Shown piece after piece: positions 54,120 through 63,824 of a DNA stretch of 64,000 nt. The first letter of the stretch is position 1, and each line of letters opens with the position of its first letter. The notes under the pieces are model-generated. The model did not search any database, was not told the DNA's origin, and saw nothing but the letters and a program-made list of their open reading frames with translations. A program made the translations under genes and the position numbers. This DNA comes from Vibrio orientalis CIP 102891 = ATCC 33934 (GTDB lineage Bacteria > Pseudomonadota > Gammaproteobacteria > Enterobacterales > Vibrionaceae): contig NZ_ACZV01000005.1 in NCBI RefSeq assembly GCF_000176235.1, forward strand, positions 1,922,001 through 1,986,000, in the 5' to 3' direction.

Positions 54120-54512
54120 TTAACGCTTAGAGAACTGTGGACGACGACGTGCTTTACGTAGACCAACTTTCTTACGTTCAACGCAACGTGCGTCACGAGT
54201 AACGTAACCAGCTGCACGTAGAGTAGGACGTAGAGACTCATCGTATTCCATTAGAGCACGTGTGATACCGTGACGGATCGCACCTGCCTGACCTGAAATA
54301 CCGCCACCTTTAACAGTAACGTATAGGTCTAGTTTCTCAGTTAGTTCAACTAGCTCTAGAGGCTGTTTAACAACCATGCGAGAAGTTGGACGACCAAAGT
54401 ACTCATCAAGGCTACGCTTGTTGATTACGATGTTGCCGCTGCCTGGTTTAACAAAAACACGTGCAGCTGAGCTTTTGCGACGGCCAGTACCGTAGTATTG
54501 ATTATCTGCCAT
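54120..54512 (-). CDS. rpsI: 30S ribosomal protein S9
   Basis: S9 binds the 30S head, and its C-terminal tail reaches the P-site tRNA. The 130-residue protein has YGTGRRKSSAARVF at the start and the basic end KKVGLRKARRRPQFSKR. It follows rplM by 15 bp. Codon use is that of highly expressed genes. Confidence 0.99.
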   Translation of the reverse strand: MADNQYYGTGRRKSSAARVFVKPGSGNIVINKRSLDEYFGRPTSRMVVKQPLELVELTEKLDLYVTVKGGGISGQAGAIRHGITRALMEYDESLRPTLRAAGYVTRDARCVERKKVGLRKARRRPQFSKR

Positions 54513-54527
54513 TTTCGAAATCCCCGA

Positions 54528-54956
54528 TTAGATGTCTAGTACTTGTGGTTGTTGAGCAGCATGGTTGTGCTCAGCGCCAGCGTAAACTTTCAGCTTACGG
54601 TACATAGCACGGCCAAGAGGACCACGTGGTAGCATACCTTTAACTGCTAGTTCAAGAGCCATCTCTGGCTTGCGATCAATTAGCTTCTCGAAGCTGATTG
54701 ATTTTAGGCCGCCAGGGAATTCTGTGTGACGGTAGTAAATCTTACCTTTAGCCTTGTTACCAGTTACAGTAACTTTCTCCGCGTTAACAACGATGATGTA
54801 ATCACCAGTGTCACAGTGTGGAGTGTATTCAGCTTTGTGTTTGCCACGTAGGCGAGATGCAATTTCACTTGCTAGACGGCCAAGAGTTTTACCTTCAGCG
54901 TCTACAACGTACCAGTCGCGTTTTACAGTTTCTGGTTTAGCAACGAAAGTTTTCAT
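54528..54956 (-). CDS. rplM: 50S ribosomal protein L13
   Basis: L13 is an early assembly protein of the 50S subunit and in E. coli represses its own operon. The ATG at 54956 gives 142 residues, the E. coli length, starting MKTFVAKPETVKRDW. The longer frame to 55034 covers the leader and is rejected. The leader has four stem-loops between a promoter and the start codon. Confidence 0.99.
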   Translation of the reverse strand: MKTFVAKPETVKRDWYVVDAEGKTLGRLASEIASRLRGKHKAEYTPHCDTGDYIIVVNAEKVTVTGNKAKGKIYYRHTEFPGGLKSISFEKLIDRKPEMALELAVKGMLPRGPLGRAMYRKLKVYAGAEHNHAAQQPQVLDI

Positions 54957-54995
54957 GCTAATAATAACCCGTTCAATAATTAAATTTACACTTAA

Positions 54996-55072
54996 GGAGC
55001 TTTCGCTCCCACTGACTAAGAGTCCAGTCAACACCCCTTCGAGTGGTTGGCACTCTCGACCCGTTATGTCGA
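54996..55072 (-). promoter_or_regulatory. Structured leader of rplM-rpsI
   Basis: Four consecutive hairpins: GGAGC-GAAA-GCTCC (54996-55009), ACTGGACT..AGTCAGT (55011-55028), CAACCAC..GTGTTG (55029-55049) and TCGACATAACGGGTCGA (55056-55072). This would suit autogenous control by L13, which is known in E. coli. The motif match to the Rfam L13 leader was not tested. Confidence 0.5.
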
Positions 55073-55115
55073 AATACCTTCGATAATAAGGTCTGCAGTA
55101 ACGGTGGGTCGCAGG

Positions 55116-55121
55116 ATTATA
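55116..55121 (-). promoter_or_regulatory. -10 box of the rplM-rpsI promoter
   Basis: TATAAT on the minus strand, giving a predicted start near 55109 and a leader of about 150 nt. The -35 region is T-rich and does not match well. Confidence 0.5.
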
Positions 55122-55200
55122 GAGAAGTCAGTAGAAAAAATCACCTCTTTTCGCAGAAAAAATTCATTTTTTTTCAATCCCGCTCTGGCTTGGCGAGGAG

Positions 55201-56307
55201 TTACGCCAAATGCTCTTTCGCCAAATAATCATGACTTTGCATTTCAATCAATCGCGATTGGCAACGTTTGAACTCAAACTCAAGCAATCCACCAGCATAA
55301 AGCTCTTCTAATGCCACTTCCGATGAAATAATCAGTTTTACATTGCGCTCATAAAACTCATCCACTAGCGCGATAAAGCGTCGCGCGGCATCATCAATCG
55401 TACTATGCATTTGCTTAACGTCAGCCAGCAGTACCGTGTGATAGAGGCGAGACATTTCAATATAATCATTCTGACTACGCGCTGACTGGCATAACTGCTC
55501 GAAGGTAGCATGCAATACATCTTCTGATGCTTGAATTACAGTAATCTCACGATGGTTAATATCAATACTCTCGGCACCGCGCTTCCCTTCTCCCACCAGC
55601 TGCTCGTAATAGTGTGCGAGGTTTTCACTTGCCTGCTGGTCAAGTGGGTAGTGGTATATTTCCGCTTGCTCTAACGTTCTTAGTCGATAGTCGATACCAC
55701 TATCAACATTGAGTATGTGACAGTTTTCTTGAATCAAGGCAATCGCAGGAAGGAAACGTGCTCGCTGTAGGCCATTGCGATACAAATCTTCAGGCGGGAT
55801 ATTAGACGTTGCAACCAAAATCACCCCACGCTTAAACAACGCTTGAAATAAAGTGCCTAAAATCATCGCATCAGTGATATCAGCAACAAAAAACTCATCA
55901 AAACAGATAATTTCCGTTTCAGATTTAAATTTATCCGCGACTAACTCCAACGGATCATTTACATCACCCAAGGCATTTAATTCATCGTGAACTCGGTACA
56001 TAAAGCGATGAAAGTGAACACGCATTTTCTTTTCGGTAGGTAAAGAGTCAAAGAACGTGTCAACCAAATAGGTCTTGCCTCGCCCGACGCCGCCCCAAAA
56101 ATACAAACCTTTCGGCGCCGTGGGTAAGGTCGCAGACTGCTTACCGAACCAACTTCTCCACCCTGTCGTTTTTTCTACAGGCGTATTTAGGTATTCGAGA
56201 AGTTCGTGATAGAGCTTATCAAGGGCCGAAACCGCTTGAAGTTGAGCTGCATCCTTCTGAAAACCATGTTCTTTTATGTCATTGTTATAGATTTCTAGTG
56301 GCGTCAT
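55201..56307 (-). CDS. zapE: Cell division ATPase ZapE (AFG1 family)
   Basis: ZapE is an AFG1-like AAA+ ATPase that acts on the Z ring during constriction and under low oxygen. Walker A GGVGRGKT is at 72-79 and Walker B ICFDEF is near 134. ATSNIPPEDLYRNGLQRARFLPAI is the sensor 1/arginine region. The length of 368 matches E. coli YhcM (375). It is next to rplM, as in E. coli, and divergent from yhcB, which also affects division. Confidence 0.95.
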   Translation of the reverse strand: MTPLEIYNNDIKEHGFQKDAAQLQAVSALDKLYHELLEYLNTPVEKTTGWRSWFGKQSATLPTAPKGLYFWGGVGRGKTYLVDTFFDSLPTEKKMRVHFHRFMYRVHDELNALGDVNDPLELVADKFKSETEIICFDEFFVADITDAMILGTLFQALFKRGVILVATSNIPPEDLYRNGLQRARFLPAIALIQENCHILNVDSGIDYRLRTLEQAEIYHYPLDQQASENLAHYYEQLVGEGKRGAESIDINHREITVIQASEDVLHATFEQLCQSARSQNDYIEMSRLYHTVLLADVKQMHSTIDDAARRFIALVDEFYERNVKLIISSEVALEELYAGGLLEFEFKRCQSRLIEMQSHDYLAKEHLA

Positions 56308-56459
56308 CGCTTCGTTACCTAATGAAGAAGACTATGAAACTGCTATGTAGAGCACATGCATTTTTCTTTATTGGCTAAGGCTCTCATAGTACCATGTGAG
56401 TACAACATGTGTAACTAACCAGTAAAAAACATGTTAAATAACAATGATAAGGAGCTATT

Positions 56460-56927
56460 ATGCCTTGGATGTATGCCCTCGTTGGTTTGCTTGTCGGTAC
56501 CGTTTTAGGGGTTGTGATCTCACGTTTGAGCACACCTGGATATAAGAAACAGAAAAGTGTCCAAAAAGATTTAGAAACCGCGAAGTTTGAATTAGAACAG
56601 CAAAAACAAGACCTTGCTGATCACTTTGCGCAATCTGCGGAAATGTTAGACTCACTTGGTAAAGAGTACACTAAGCTTTACCAACACATGGCAAAGACCT
56701 CAAGTGAGCTATTGCCAAATATTCCAGAACAAGACAACCCATTCGTTAAGAAGATTAACCAGCAGTCAGAAGTGCCAAGCGAAGCTGAAGGTGCTGAAGT
56801 CCTCGCTGATATTCAGCCCCTTAACGAAGCGCCAAAAGATTACGCATCAGGTTCAACTGGCCTGTTAAAAGAAGAGAAGAAAGAGATTCTTGATTCTCAG
56901 GATGTGGTTTCCGCGAAAGCCTCATAA
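56460..56927 (+). CDS. yhcB: YhcB/DUF1043 family membrane protein (ZapG-like)
   Basis: A 155-residue bitopic protein with a TM segment at 3-21 (MYALVGLLVGTVLGVVI) and a long cytoplasmic coiled coil (about 34-85), then a disordered acidic tail. YhcB interacts with division and cell-wall synthesis proteins in E. coli and is sometimes named ZapG or LapD. The order zapE / yhcB / degQ / degS is conserved. The ATG has AAGGAGC upstream. Confidence 0.93.
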   Translation: MPWMYALVGLLVGTVLGVVISRLSTPGYKKQKSVQKDLETAKFELEQQKQDLADHFAQSAEMLDSLGKEYTKLYQHMAKTSSELLPNIPEQDNPFVKKINQQSEVPSEAEGAEVLADIQPLNEAPKDYASGSTGLLKEEKKEILDSQDVVSAKAS

Positions 56928-56941
56928 CCATTTTCTTTGCT

Positions 56942-56968
56942 GAACTTTGCAAAGGTTTTTGAGTCATA
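56942..56968 (+). promoter_or_regulatory. Sigma-E-like promoter before degQ
   Basis: GAACTT (56942-56947), 16-bp spacer, TCATA (56964-56968). It resembles the RpoE pattern GGAACTT-N15-16-TCTGA. The predicted start is near 56974, about 70 bp from the ATG. Confidence 0.4.
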
Positions 56969-57045
56969 TTTCTAGAAGTGGCCATCGAATTCTTATTCTA
57001 CGTACAAGTTTAAGAATTGTGCCCTTAATCAACTAGGAGTATCCG

Positions 57046-58413
57046 ATGAAAAAACCTTTGCTTGTATTAACTGTTCTATCTCTAAGCCTAAGTTCAATCA
57101 TCACGCCAATTCAGGCAACAGCAGCACTGCCTTTGTCTATTGATGGCGAACAACTACCGAGCCTAGCACCGATGCTAGAGCGAGTGACACCTGCTGTCGT
57201 CAGCATCTCAGTTGAAGGCACTCAGATATCGAAGCAACAAATCCCCGATCAGTTCCGCTTCTTTTTTGGTCCAGACTTCCCTGCCGAGCAAATGCAAGAG
57301 CGTCCATTTAGAGGACTAGGTTCCGGCGTTATTATTGATGCCAAGAAAGGCCATATCATCACCAACTACCACGTCATTAATGGTGCAAAAAAGATTCGCG
57401 TCAAACTCCACGATGGCCGCGAATATGATGCAGAACTGGTTGGTGGTGATCAAATGTCCGACGTCGCGTTACTCAAACTGGAGAAAGCCAAGAACCTGAC
57501 TGAGATAAAAATTGCCGATTCAGACAACTTACGAGTCGGCGATTTCACTGTTGCGATTGGTAACCCATTTGGCCTAGGACAAACCGTTACCTCAGGTATT
57601 GTTTCTGCTTTAGGCCGCAGTGGTTTAAACCTAGAAAACTTCGAGAACTTTATTCAAACCGATGCTGCGATCAACAGCGGTAACTCCGGCGGTGCTCTGG
57701 TCAACCTAAATGGAGAATTGATTGGCATTAATACCGCCATTTTGGGACCGAATGGCGGCAATGTCGGCATCGGTTTCGCCATTCCTTCCAACATGATGAC
57801 CAACCTCACAGGGCAAATTCTAGAGTTTGGCGAAGTGAAACGCGGCATGCTAGGCGTCCAAGGGGGCGAAATCACCTCTGAGCTCGCCGAAGCACTTGGT
57901 TATGAATCAAGCAAAGGGGCTTTTGTCAGCCAAGTCGTGCCAGACAGTGCCGCAGATAAAGCGGGCTTAGAAGCAGGCGACGTTATTGTCTCGGTAAATG
58001 GCAAAGCGATTAACTCATTTAGTGAGTTACGAGCCAAAGTCGCCACATTGGGCGCGGGTAAGAAAGTCAATTTAGGCCTAATCCGAGATGGCAAAGAGAA
58101 GTCTTTCAGTGTCACGTTGGGCGAACAAGCGAGTATGAAAACAACCGCGGACAAACTGCATGAAGGGTTGGCAGGCGCGCAGTTAAGTAATACGAATGCC
58201 TCAGACAAGGTTCAAGGTGTCAAAGTGACGTCTGTAGAGGCTGGTTCTAATGCAGAAGCGTATCAACTGCTACAAGACGACATCATCATTGGAGTCAACC
58301 GCCAAAGAGTGAAAAACCTCGCTGATTTTAGAAAGATCGTCGAAAAACAGTCAGGTGTGTTAGCGCTTAATATTCAACGTGGAGATCGAAGTATCTATCT
58401 CGTCATTCGCTAA
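57046..58413 (+). CDS. degQ: Periplasmic serine protease/chaperone DegQ (HtrA family)
   Basis: DegQ degrades or refolds misfolded periplasmic proteins. A signal peptide (cleavage after AIQATA-type residues near 26) precedes the trypsin-like domain with His109 (TNYHV), Asp139 (SDVALLK) and Ser214 (GNSGGA), and two PDZ domains follow (about 260-355 and 370-455). At 455 residues it is DegQ-sized. Its position next to degS fits DegQ rather than DegP, though it may fulfil both roles in Vibrio. A terminator follows. Confidence 0.94.
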   Translation: MKKPLLVLTVLSLSLSSIITPIQATAALPLSIDGEQLPSLAPMLERVTPAVVSISVEGTQISKQQIPDQFRFFFGPDFPAEQMQERPFRGLGSGVIIDAKKGHIITNYHVINGAKKIRVKLHDGREYDAELVGGDQMSDVALLKLEKAKNLTEIKIADSDNLRVGDFTVAIGNPFGLGQTVTSGIVSALGRSGLNLENFENFIQTDAAINSGNSGGALVNLNGELIGINTAILGPNGGNVGIGFAIPSNMMTNLTGQILEFGEVKRGMLGVQGGEITSELAEALGYESSKGAFVSQVVPDSAADKAGLEAGDVIVSVNGKAINSFSELRAKVATLGAGKKVNLGLIRDGKEKSFSVTLGEQASMKTTADKLHEGLAGAQLSNTNASDKVQGVKVTSVEAGSNAEAYQLLQDDIIIGVNRQRVKNLADFRKIVEKQSGVLALNIQRGDRSIYLVIR

Positions 58414-58447
58414 TCGCCCTAGCCACTCAAAATGCGATATTACCTTG

Positions 58448-58479
58448 AAAGGACAGCTGCATAAGCGGCTGTCCTTTTA
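58448..58479 (+). terminator. Intrinsic terminator between degQ and degS
   Basis: AAAGGACAGC / GCTGTCCTTTT followed by TATTATTTT. It makes degS independent of degQ read-through. Confidence 0.85.
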
Positions 58480-58544
58480 TTATTTTCCCATCTAGTGCTA
58501 TTCTTCACCAACTCATCCATTTTCTAACCGTTAACGAGGAAAGC

Positions 58545-59609
58545 ATGCTGCAATTTTTGTTGCGTTCTGTTGGTTTAGGCTTAGCTACAGCCGCTTTATT
58601 GCTGATCGCCGTTCCCTCTCTACGTACTAATATTCTTCCGCAAGAGATTCCCGAAGATCGCAGCGTCGATAGTTTATCTCAAATATCCTTTAACAAAGCG
58701 GTACGAAAAGCAGCGCCCGCTGTCGTCAATATCTATAGCCGAAAATACACTGAGAATGATCGTTCGAAGCTCCTTACTCAAGGCTTAGGCTCAGGGGTAA
58801 TCGTGAGTGAAAAAGGCTACATCATTACTAACTATCACGTAGTGGCTCAAGCAGACCAAATTATTGTCGCACTACAAGATGGTCGCGTTGCTGCCGCGCA
58901 GTTGGTTGGTAAAGATCGCCGCACAGATATCGCTATATTGCGTGTTGAGGGAGACAACCTGCCTGTCATTCCACTCAACCCTGACTATGCCCCTATTGTT
59001 GGTGATGTCGTTTTAGCCATTGGTAACCCATACAACCTAGGGCAAACCACTACCTTCGGTATTATTTCAGCCACTGGTCGCTCCTCGATCAGTGCAGATG
59101 GTCATCAAGCCTTTATCCAAACCGATGCTGCCATCAATGAAGGAAACTCTGGAGGCGCCTTAGTCAATAGCCGTGGTGAGCTGGTCGGTATCAATACGGC
59201 TTCGTTCCAGCAAGCGACTGAGCTTGAAACCTATGGGATTTCATTTGCAATTCCGTACGCTCTCGCGAACAAAATCATGCAAAAGATCATTGCGGATGGA
59301 CGTGTGATTCGAGGCTACATTGGTATTGATGGCCAAGATATTAACTCCGTCACCTCTAGGCTACTGGGCAGTGAACATTTGGGCGGTATCGTTGTGTTAG
59401 GAGTGGACCCTAATGGGCCGGCAGCCAACTCGGGCTTTGAGCCGCAAGATATTATTCTCAAAATTAACGATCAGAAAATTAATGGCCGTCAAAGTGTTAT
59501 GGACATTGTCACCGAGCTAAGACCTGGAACCGTGGTCGATGTGTTGATTCTGCGCAAAGGAAAAGAAATGACACTTAAGGTGACGATTGAAGAAGATAGC
59601 CGTGATTAA
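58545..59609 (+). CDS. degS: Inner-membrane stress protease DegS
   Basis: DegS cuts the anti-sigma factor RseA when it senses misfolded outer-membrane proteins, releasing sigma-E. The TM anchor is at about 5-26. The protease domain has His98 (TNYHV), Asp128 (RTDIA) and Ser202 (GNSGGA), followed by a single PDZ domain (about 255-350). The length of 354 is that of E. coli (355). It ends at a bidirectional terminator with parC. Confidence 0.96.
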   Translation: MLQFLLRSVGLGLATAALLLIAVPSLRTNILPQEIPEDRSVDSLSQISFNKAVRKAAPAVVNIYSRKYTENDRSKLLTQGLGSGVIVSEKGYIITNYHVVAQADQIIVALQDGRVAAAQLVGKDRRTDIAILRVEGDNLPVIPLNPDYAPIVGDVVLAIGNPYNLGQTTTFGIISATGRSSISADGHQAFIQTDAAINEGNSGGALVNSRGELVGINTASFQQATELETYGISFAIPYALANKIMQKIIADGRVIRGYIGIDGQDINSVTSRLLGSEHLGGIVVLGVDPNGPAANSGFEPQDIILKINDQKINGRQSVMDIVTELRPGTVVDVLILRKGKEMTLKVTIEEDSRD

Positions 59610-59630
59610 TTGGCTCTTACTGTAACAAGT

Positions 59631-59659
59631 AAAAACCCATGCCTAAGCATGGGTTTTTT
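59631..59659. terminator. Bidirectional intrinsic terminator between degS and parC
   Basis: AAAAACCCATGC-CTAA-GCATGGGTTTTTT, with A and T tracts on each side. Confidence 0.9.
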
Positions 59660-59663
59660 ATTA

Positions 59664-61940
59664 TCACTCTTGAATTTCTGAGTCTGTACTATCCGCTGAC
59701 TCTATATCTATGCGAGTCACACGTTGCAAGCCTCTAGGCAGTAGACCACCACGGCGTCCGCGCTCACCACGGAAGTTCTCTAGATCAGAGGCTTTCAGCC
59801 CTAGCTTACGCTTACCAGCATACAAGGTCACCGAGCTTCCCTGCGGCAAAGAGATCAAGTGAGAGACATACTCTTCACGTTCTTTCGCCTTCGCTGCTGG
59901 AATATTAATGATCTTATTCCCTTTGCCCTTACCGAGCTGAGGTAGATCCTTAATCGGGAACAACAGCATTCGACCTTGGTTAGTAATGGTCAGGATCTCA
60001 TCCGTGTCCAAGTTACTAATCGTTTGTGGAGAGATCACTTCAGAATTCGCAGGCAATGTCACCAAAGCCTTACCGCTCTTGTTCTTCGACAGTAAATCAC
60101 TGCCTTTACACACAAAGCCGTAACCTGCATCTGAGCCGATCAGCCATAGCTGCTCTTCTTCACCCATCACTACATGGCGGATACTGGTTCCAGCATTGAT
60201 GTTAAGACGACCCGTGATGGGTTCACCTTGGCTACGTGCAGATGGCATAGAATGAGACTCGAGCGAGTAGCTTCGACCGTCATTACCAAGGAACACCGCT
60301 TGCTGATTACTCTTACCACGCGCATGGGCTAGGTACTTATCACCAGACTTGTAGTTCAACCCTTCTGCGTCAACATCGTGCCCTTTGGCATGACGAATCC
60401 AACCTTTTTCTGACAGAACAACCGTAATGGGTTCGCTTGGAACTAGATCACGTTCAGTTAGCGCTTTCGCCTCAGCACGTTCAACCAGTGGAGAACGACG
60501 GTCATCGCCATACTTATCAGCGTCAGCTTGAATTTCTTTCTTCAACAAAGTATTCATGCGACGCTCAGAGCCAAGTAGCTTCTCTAGCTTCTCACGCTCT
60601 TTTTCAAGCTCGTCTTGCTCGCCACGGATCTTCATCTCTTCTAGCTTGGCTAGGTGGCGAAGTTTGGTATCTAGAATCGCATCCGCTTGAATTTCGGTAA
60701 TACCAAAGCGTGCCATTAATACCGCTTTAGGATCATCTTCAGTACGGATAATCTCAATTACTTCATCAAGATTTAGATACGCAATCAACAAACCTTCAAG
60801 AATGTGCAAACGCGCCATTACTTTATCAAGGCGATGTTGTAAACGACGACGAACGGTAGTACGACGGAACTCAATCCACTCAGAAAGAATCTGTACCAGA
60901 CCTTTCACCTGTGGACGGTTATCGAGACCAATCATGTTCAGGTTTACACGGAAGCTTTTCTCTAAATCGGTTGATGCGAACAAGTGATTCATCAACTGAT
61001 CGCAATCGATGCGGTTTGAACGAGGCACAACCACAATGCGTGTTGGGTTCTCGTGATCCGATTCATCACGCAGATCATCGACCATTGGCAGCTTTTTCGC
61101 GCGCATTTGGTTGGCGATCTGTTCTAACAATTTCGCACCCGACACTTGGTGTGGCAAAGCGGTGATAACGATATCAGAGCCTTCTTTGTGCCATACCGCA
61201 CGCATCTTGACGCTACCGCGACCAGTACGGTAGATCTTCTCAAGATCCGCTTTCGGAGAAATGATTTCCGCTTCAGTTGGATAATCCGGACCTTGGACAA
61301 AGTTCATCACATCCGGCAGTTCTGCTTTTGGATGATCGATCAAGTGAATCGCTGCATCGGCCACTTCGCGTACATTGTGCGGCGGGATATCGGTAGCCAT
61401 ACCTACTGCGATACCAGTAACGCCATTCAATAGAATGTGCGGCAGGCGCGCAGGTAACATTTGCGGCTCTTTCATCGTGCCGTCAAAGTTAGGTTGCCAC
61501 TCGACCGTACCTTGGCCAAGTTCACCAAGTAGGACTTCGGCAAACTTAGACAGTTTCGCTTCGGTATAACGCATCGCGGCGAAAGATTTAGGATCGTCTG
61601 GCGCACCCCAGTTACCTTGACCGTCCACTAATGGGTAACGGTAAGAAAATGGTTGGGCCATTAATACCATCGCTTCATAACACGCTGAGTCGCCATGCGG
61701 ATGGTATTTACCTAACACGTCACCAACGGTACGTGCTGATTTCTTATATTTTGCTGCTGCCGAGAGACCAAGCTCCGACATTGCGTAAATAATACGTCGT
61801 TGAACCGGCTTCAAACCATCGCCAATGTATGGCAAGGCGCGATCCATAATTACGTACATTGAGTAATTTAGATAAGCGTCTTCGGTGAACTTGCGCATCG
61901 GCAATTGTTCAACGCCATCGTATGTAATCTCACTAGACAT
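59664..61940 (-). CDS. parC: DNA topoisomerase IV subunit A ParC
   Basis: ParC breaks and rejoins DNA to decatenate daughter chromosomes. The 758-residue protein has the active-site Arg124-Tyr125 pair (AAMRYTEAK) and the quinolone region YHPHGDSACYEAM, with wild-type Ser85 and Glu89. The C-terminal domain is a beta-pinwheel with a diverged repeat pattern. It is 3 bp after parE in the same operon, unlike E. coli where other genes lie between. Confidence 0.98.
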   Translation of the reverse strand: MSSEITYDGVEQLPMRKFTEDAYLNYSMYVIMDRALPYIGDGLKPVQRRIIYAMSELGLSAAAKYKKSARTVGDVLGKYHPHGDSACYEAMVLMAQPFSYRYPLVDGQGNWGAPDDPKSFAAMRYTEAKLSKFAEVLLGELGQGTVEWQPNFDGTMKEPQMLPARLPHILLNGVTGIAVGMATDIPPHNVREVADAAIHLIDHPKAELPDVMNFVQGPDYPTEAEIISPKADLEKIYRTGRGSVKMRAVWHKEGSDIVITALPHQVSGAKLLEQIANQMRAKKLPMVDDLRDESDHENPTRIVVVPRSNRIDCDQLMNHLFASTDLEKSFRVNLNMIGLDNRPQVKGLVQILSEWIEFRRTTVRRRLQHRLDKVMARLHILEGLLIAYLNLDEVIEIIRTEDDPKAVLMARFGITEIQADAILDTKLRHLAKLEEMKIRGEQDELEKEREKLEKLLGSERRMNTLLKKEIQADADKYGDDRRSPLVERAEAKALTERDLVPSEPITVVLSEKGWIRHAKGHDVDAEGLNYKSGDKYLAHARGKSNQQAVFLGNDGRSYSLESHSMPSARSQGEPITGRLNINAGTSIRHVVMGEEEQLWLIGSDAGYGFVCKGSDLLSKNKSGKALVTLPANSEVISPQTISNLDTDEILTITNQGRMLLFPIKDLPQLGKGKGNKIINIPAAKAKEREEYVSHLISLPQGSSVTLYAGKRKLGLKASDLENFRGERGRRGGLLPRGLQRVTRIDIESADSTDSEIQE

Positions 61941-61943
61941 TCA

Positions 61944-63824
61944 CTAAACCTCTGCCATATCACCGTTAGATTGCAGCCAGTGACGGCGGTCATCCGCACG
62001 CTTCTTACCTAGCAACATATCCATCATTTCCATGGTCTGCTCATTGTCATCAATGGTTAGCTGAACCAGACGACGAGTATTTGGATCCATGGTTGTTTCA
62101 CGCAGCTGAAGTGGGTTCATCTCACCCAGACCTTTGAATCGCTGCACGTTGATTTTGGCTTTTTTCTTCGATAGACGCTCTAAGATGCCCTCTTTTTCAT
62201 CCTCATCTAGGGCATAGAATACTTCTTTACCACAGTCGATTCGAAACAGAGGAGGCATTGCCACATAGATATGACCCGCTTCTACTAGCGCACGGAAGTG
62301 ACGCGTAAACAGGGCACACAGTAGCGTCGCAATGTGCAGACCATCCGAGTCCGCATCGGCAAGGATACAGATTTTACCGTAGCGTAAACTGTCTAGATTG
62401 TCGTTATCAGGGTCGATACCCAGTGCGACTGAAATATCATGTACTTCTTGAGAGGCTAAGACCTGATCAGCCGAGACTTCCCAAGTGTTCAAGATTTTAC
62501 CACGCAGTGGCATCACCGCTTGGAACTCACGATCTCGGGCTTGTTTTGCTGAGCCGCCTGCCGAGTCACCCTCGACGAAGAAGATTTCAGTGCGATTTAA
62601 ATCTTGTACTGAACAATCTGTCAGCTTACCTGGTAGTGCTGGACCTGAAGCCACCTTCTTACGTACGACTTTCTTACTTGCACGCATACGACGATGAGCA
62701 TTGGCGATACACACTTCTGCCAGTTGCTCAGCAAGTTGCGGCTTTTCGTTTAACCACAGGCTGAAGGCATCTTTAACCACACCAGAAACAAATGCCGCGG
62801 TTTGACGAGATGAAAGACGCTCTTTTGTCTGACCAGCAAACTGAGGATCTTGCATCTTCACCGATAGGACATACGAACAGCGATCAAAGATATCGTCACC
62901 AGTTAGCTTAACGCCACGTGGTAGCAAGTTACGAAACTCACAGAACTCACGCATCGCATCCAGCAGACCTTGGCGTAAACCGTTAACGTGTGTACCACCT
63001 TGCTTGGTTGGGACTAGGTTAACGTAACTTTCCGTGATCATCTCACCGCCTTCTGGCTGCCAGATCACCGCCCACGTCGCCATCTCTGTATCTGCGGTAA
63101 ATTCGCCGATATAAGGTTCAGCAGGAAGTACTTCATAGCCTTTAACGCCTTCAGAAAGGTAGTCTTTTAGGCCATCTTCGTAGAACCACTTATGCTCTTC
63201 GTTGTTCACTTTGTCACTGAAGGTAATCTCTAACCCAGGACAAAGAACCGCTTTCGCACGTAGGTTATTCACTAGGCGCAATGCGGAGAATTTGTAGCTA
63301 TCGAAGTATTTTTCGTCTGGCCAAAAATGTACCGCAGTACCGGTATTACGGTGGCCACAAGTACCTGTCACAGTTAGTTCTGTAACAGCATTACCGCCTT
63401 CAAAAGCGATTTCATGTATTTCACCACCACGTCTCACCGTCACTTCAACGCGCTTAGAGAGCGCATTTACTACCGAGATACCAACCCCGTGTAGACCGCC
63501 AGAAAACTTATAGTTGTCGTTAGAGAACTTACCACCAGCATGTAGCTTGGTCATGATAAGTTCGACACCTGAGATACCTTTCTCAGGGTGAATATCAACC
63601 GGCATGCCTCGACCATCATCGATCACTTCAAGTGATTGGTCAGCATGGAGAATGACTTTGATCTTTTTTGCATGCCCAGCAAGTGCTTCATCGACCGAGT
63701 TATCAATAACCTCTTGTGCAAGATGGTTTGGACGCTCTGTCTCGGTATACATGCCAGGACGATGTCGTACTGGGTCAAGACCTTCAAGAACCGAAAGGTC
63801 TTTCGCATTATATTGTTCAGTCAT
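61944..63824 (-). CDS. parE: DNA topoisomerase IV subunit B ParE
   Basis: ParE is the ATPase subunit of topoisomerase IV. It has the GHKL ATP-binding domain (VIDNSVDEALAGH, VIDDGRGMPVDIH, GGLHGVGISVVN) and the TOPRIM domain (FFVEGDSAGGSAKQARDREFQ, ILADADSDGLHI). The length is 626 residues (E. coli 630). The ATG is at 63824. About 175 bp of upstream sequence is in the window; no sure promoter is seen there. Confidence 0.98.
   Translation of the reverse strand: MTEQYNAKDLSVLEGLDPVRHRPGMYTETERPNHLAQEVIDNSVDEALAGHAKKIKVILHADQSLEVIDDGRGMPVDIHPEKGISGVELIMTKLHAGGKFSNDNYKFSGGLHGVGISVVNALSKRVEVTVRRGGEIHEIAFEGGNAVTELTVTGTCGHRNTGTAVHFWPDEKYFDSYKFSALRLVNNLRAKAVLCPGLEITFSDKVNNEEHKWFYEDGLKDYLSEGVKGYEVLPAEPYIGEFTADTEMATWAVIWQPEGGEMITESYVNLVPTKQGGTHVNGLRQGLLDAMREFCEFRNLLPRGVKLTGDDIFDRCSYVLSVKMQDPQFAGQTKERLSSRQTAAFVSGVVKDAFSLWLNEKPQLAEQLAEVCIANAHRRMRASKKVVRKKVASGPALPGKLTDCSVQDLNRTEIFFVEGDSAGGSAKQARDREFQAVMPLRGKILNTWEVSADQVLASQEVHDISVALGIDPDNDNLDSLRYGKICILADADSDGLHIATLLCALFTRHFRALVEAGHIYVAMPPLFRIDCGKEVFYALDEDEKEGILERLSKKKAKINVQRFKGLGEMNPLQLRETTMDPNTRRLVQLTIDDNEQTMEMMDMLLGKKRADDRRHWLQSNGDMAEV

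Noticed and set aside
54957..55034. N-terminal extension of L13
   Set aside because: It would translate through the leader hairpins and exceed the fixed family length of 142 residues.
59664..61940. Quinolone-resistance change in parC
   Set aside because: Ser85 and Glu89 are the wild-type residues.
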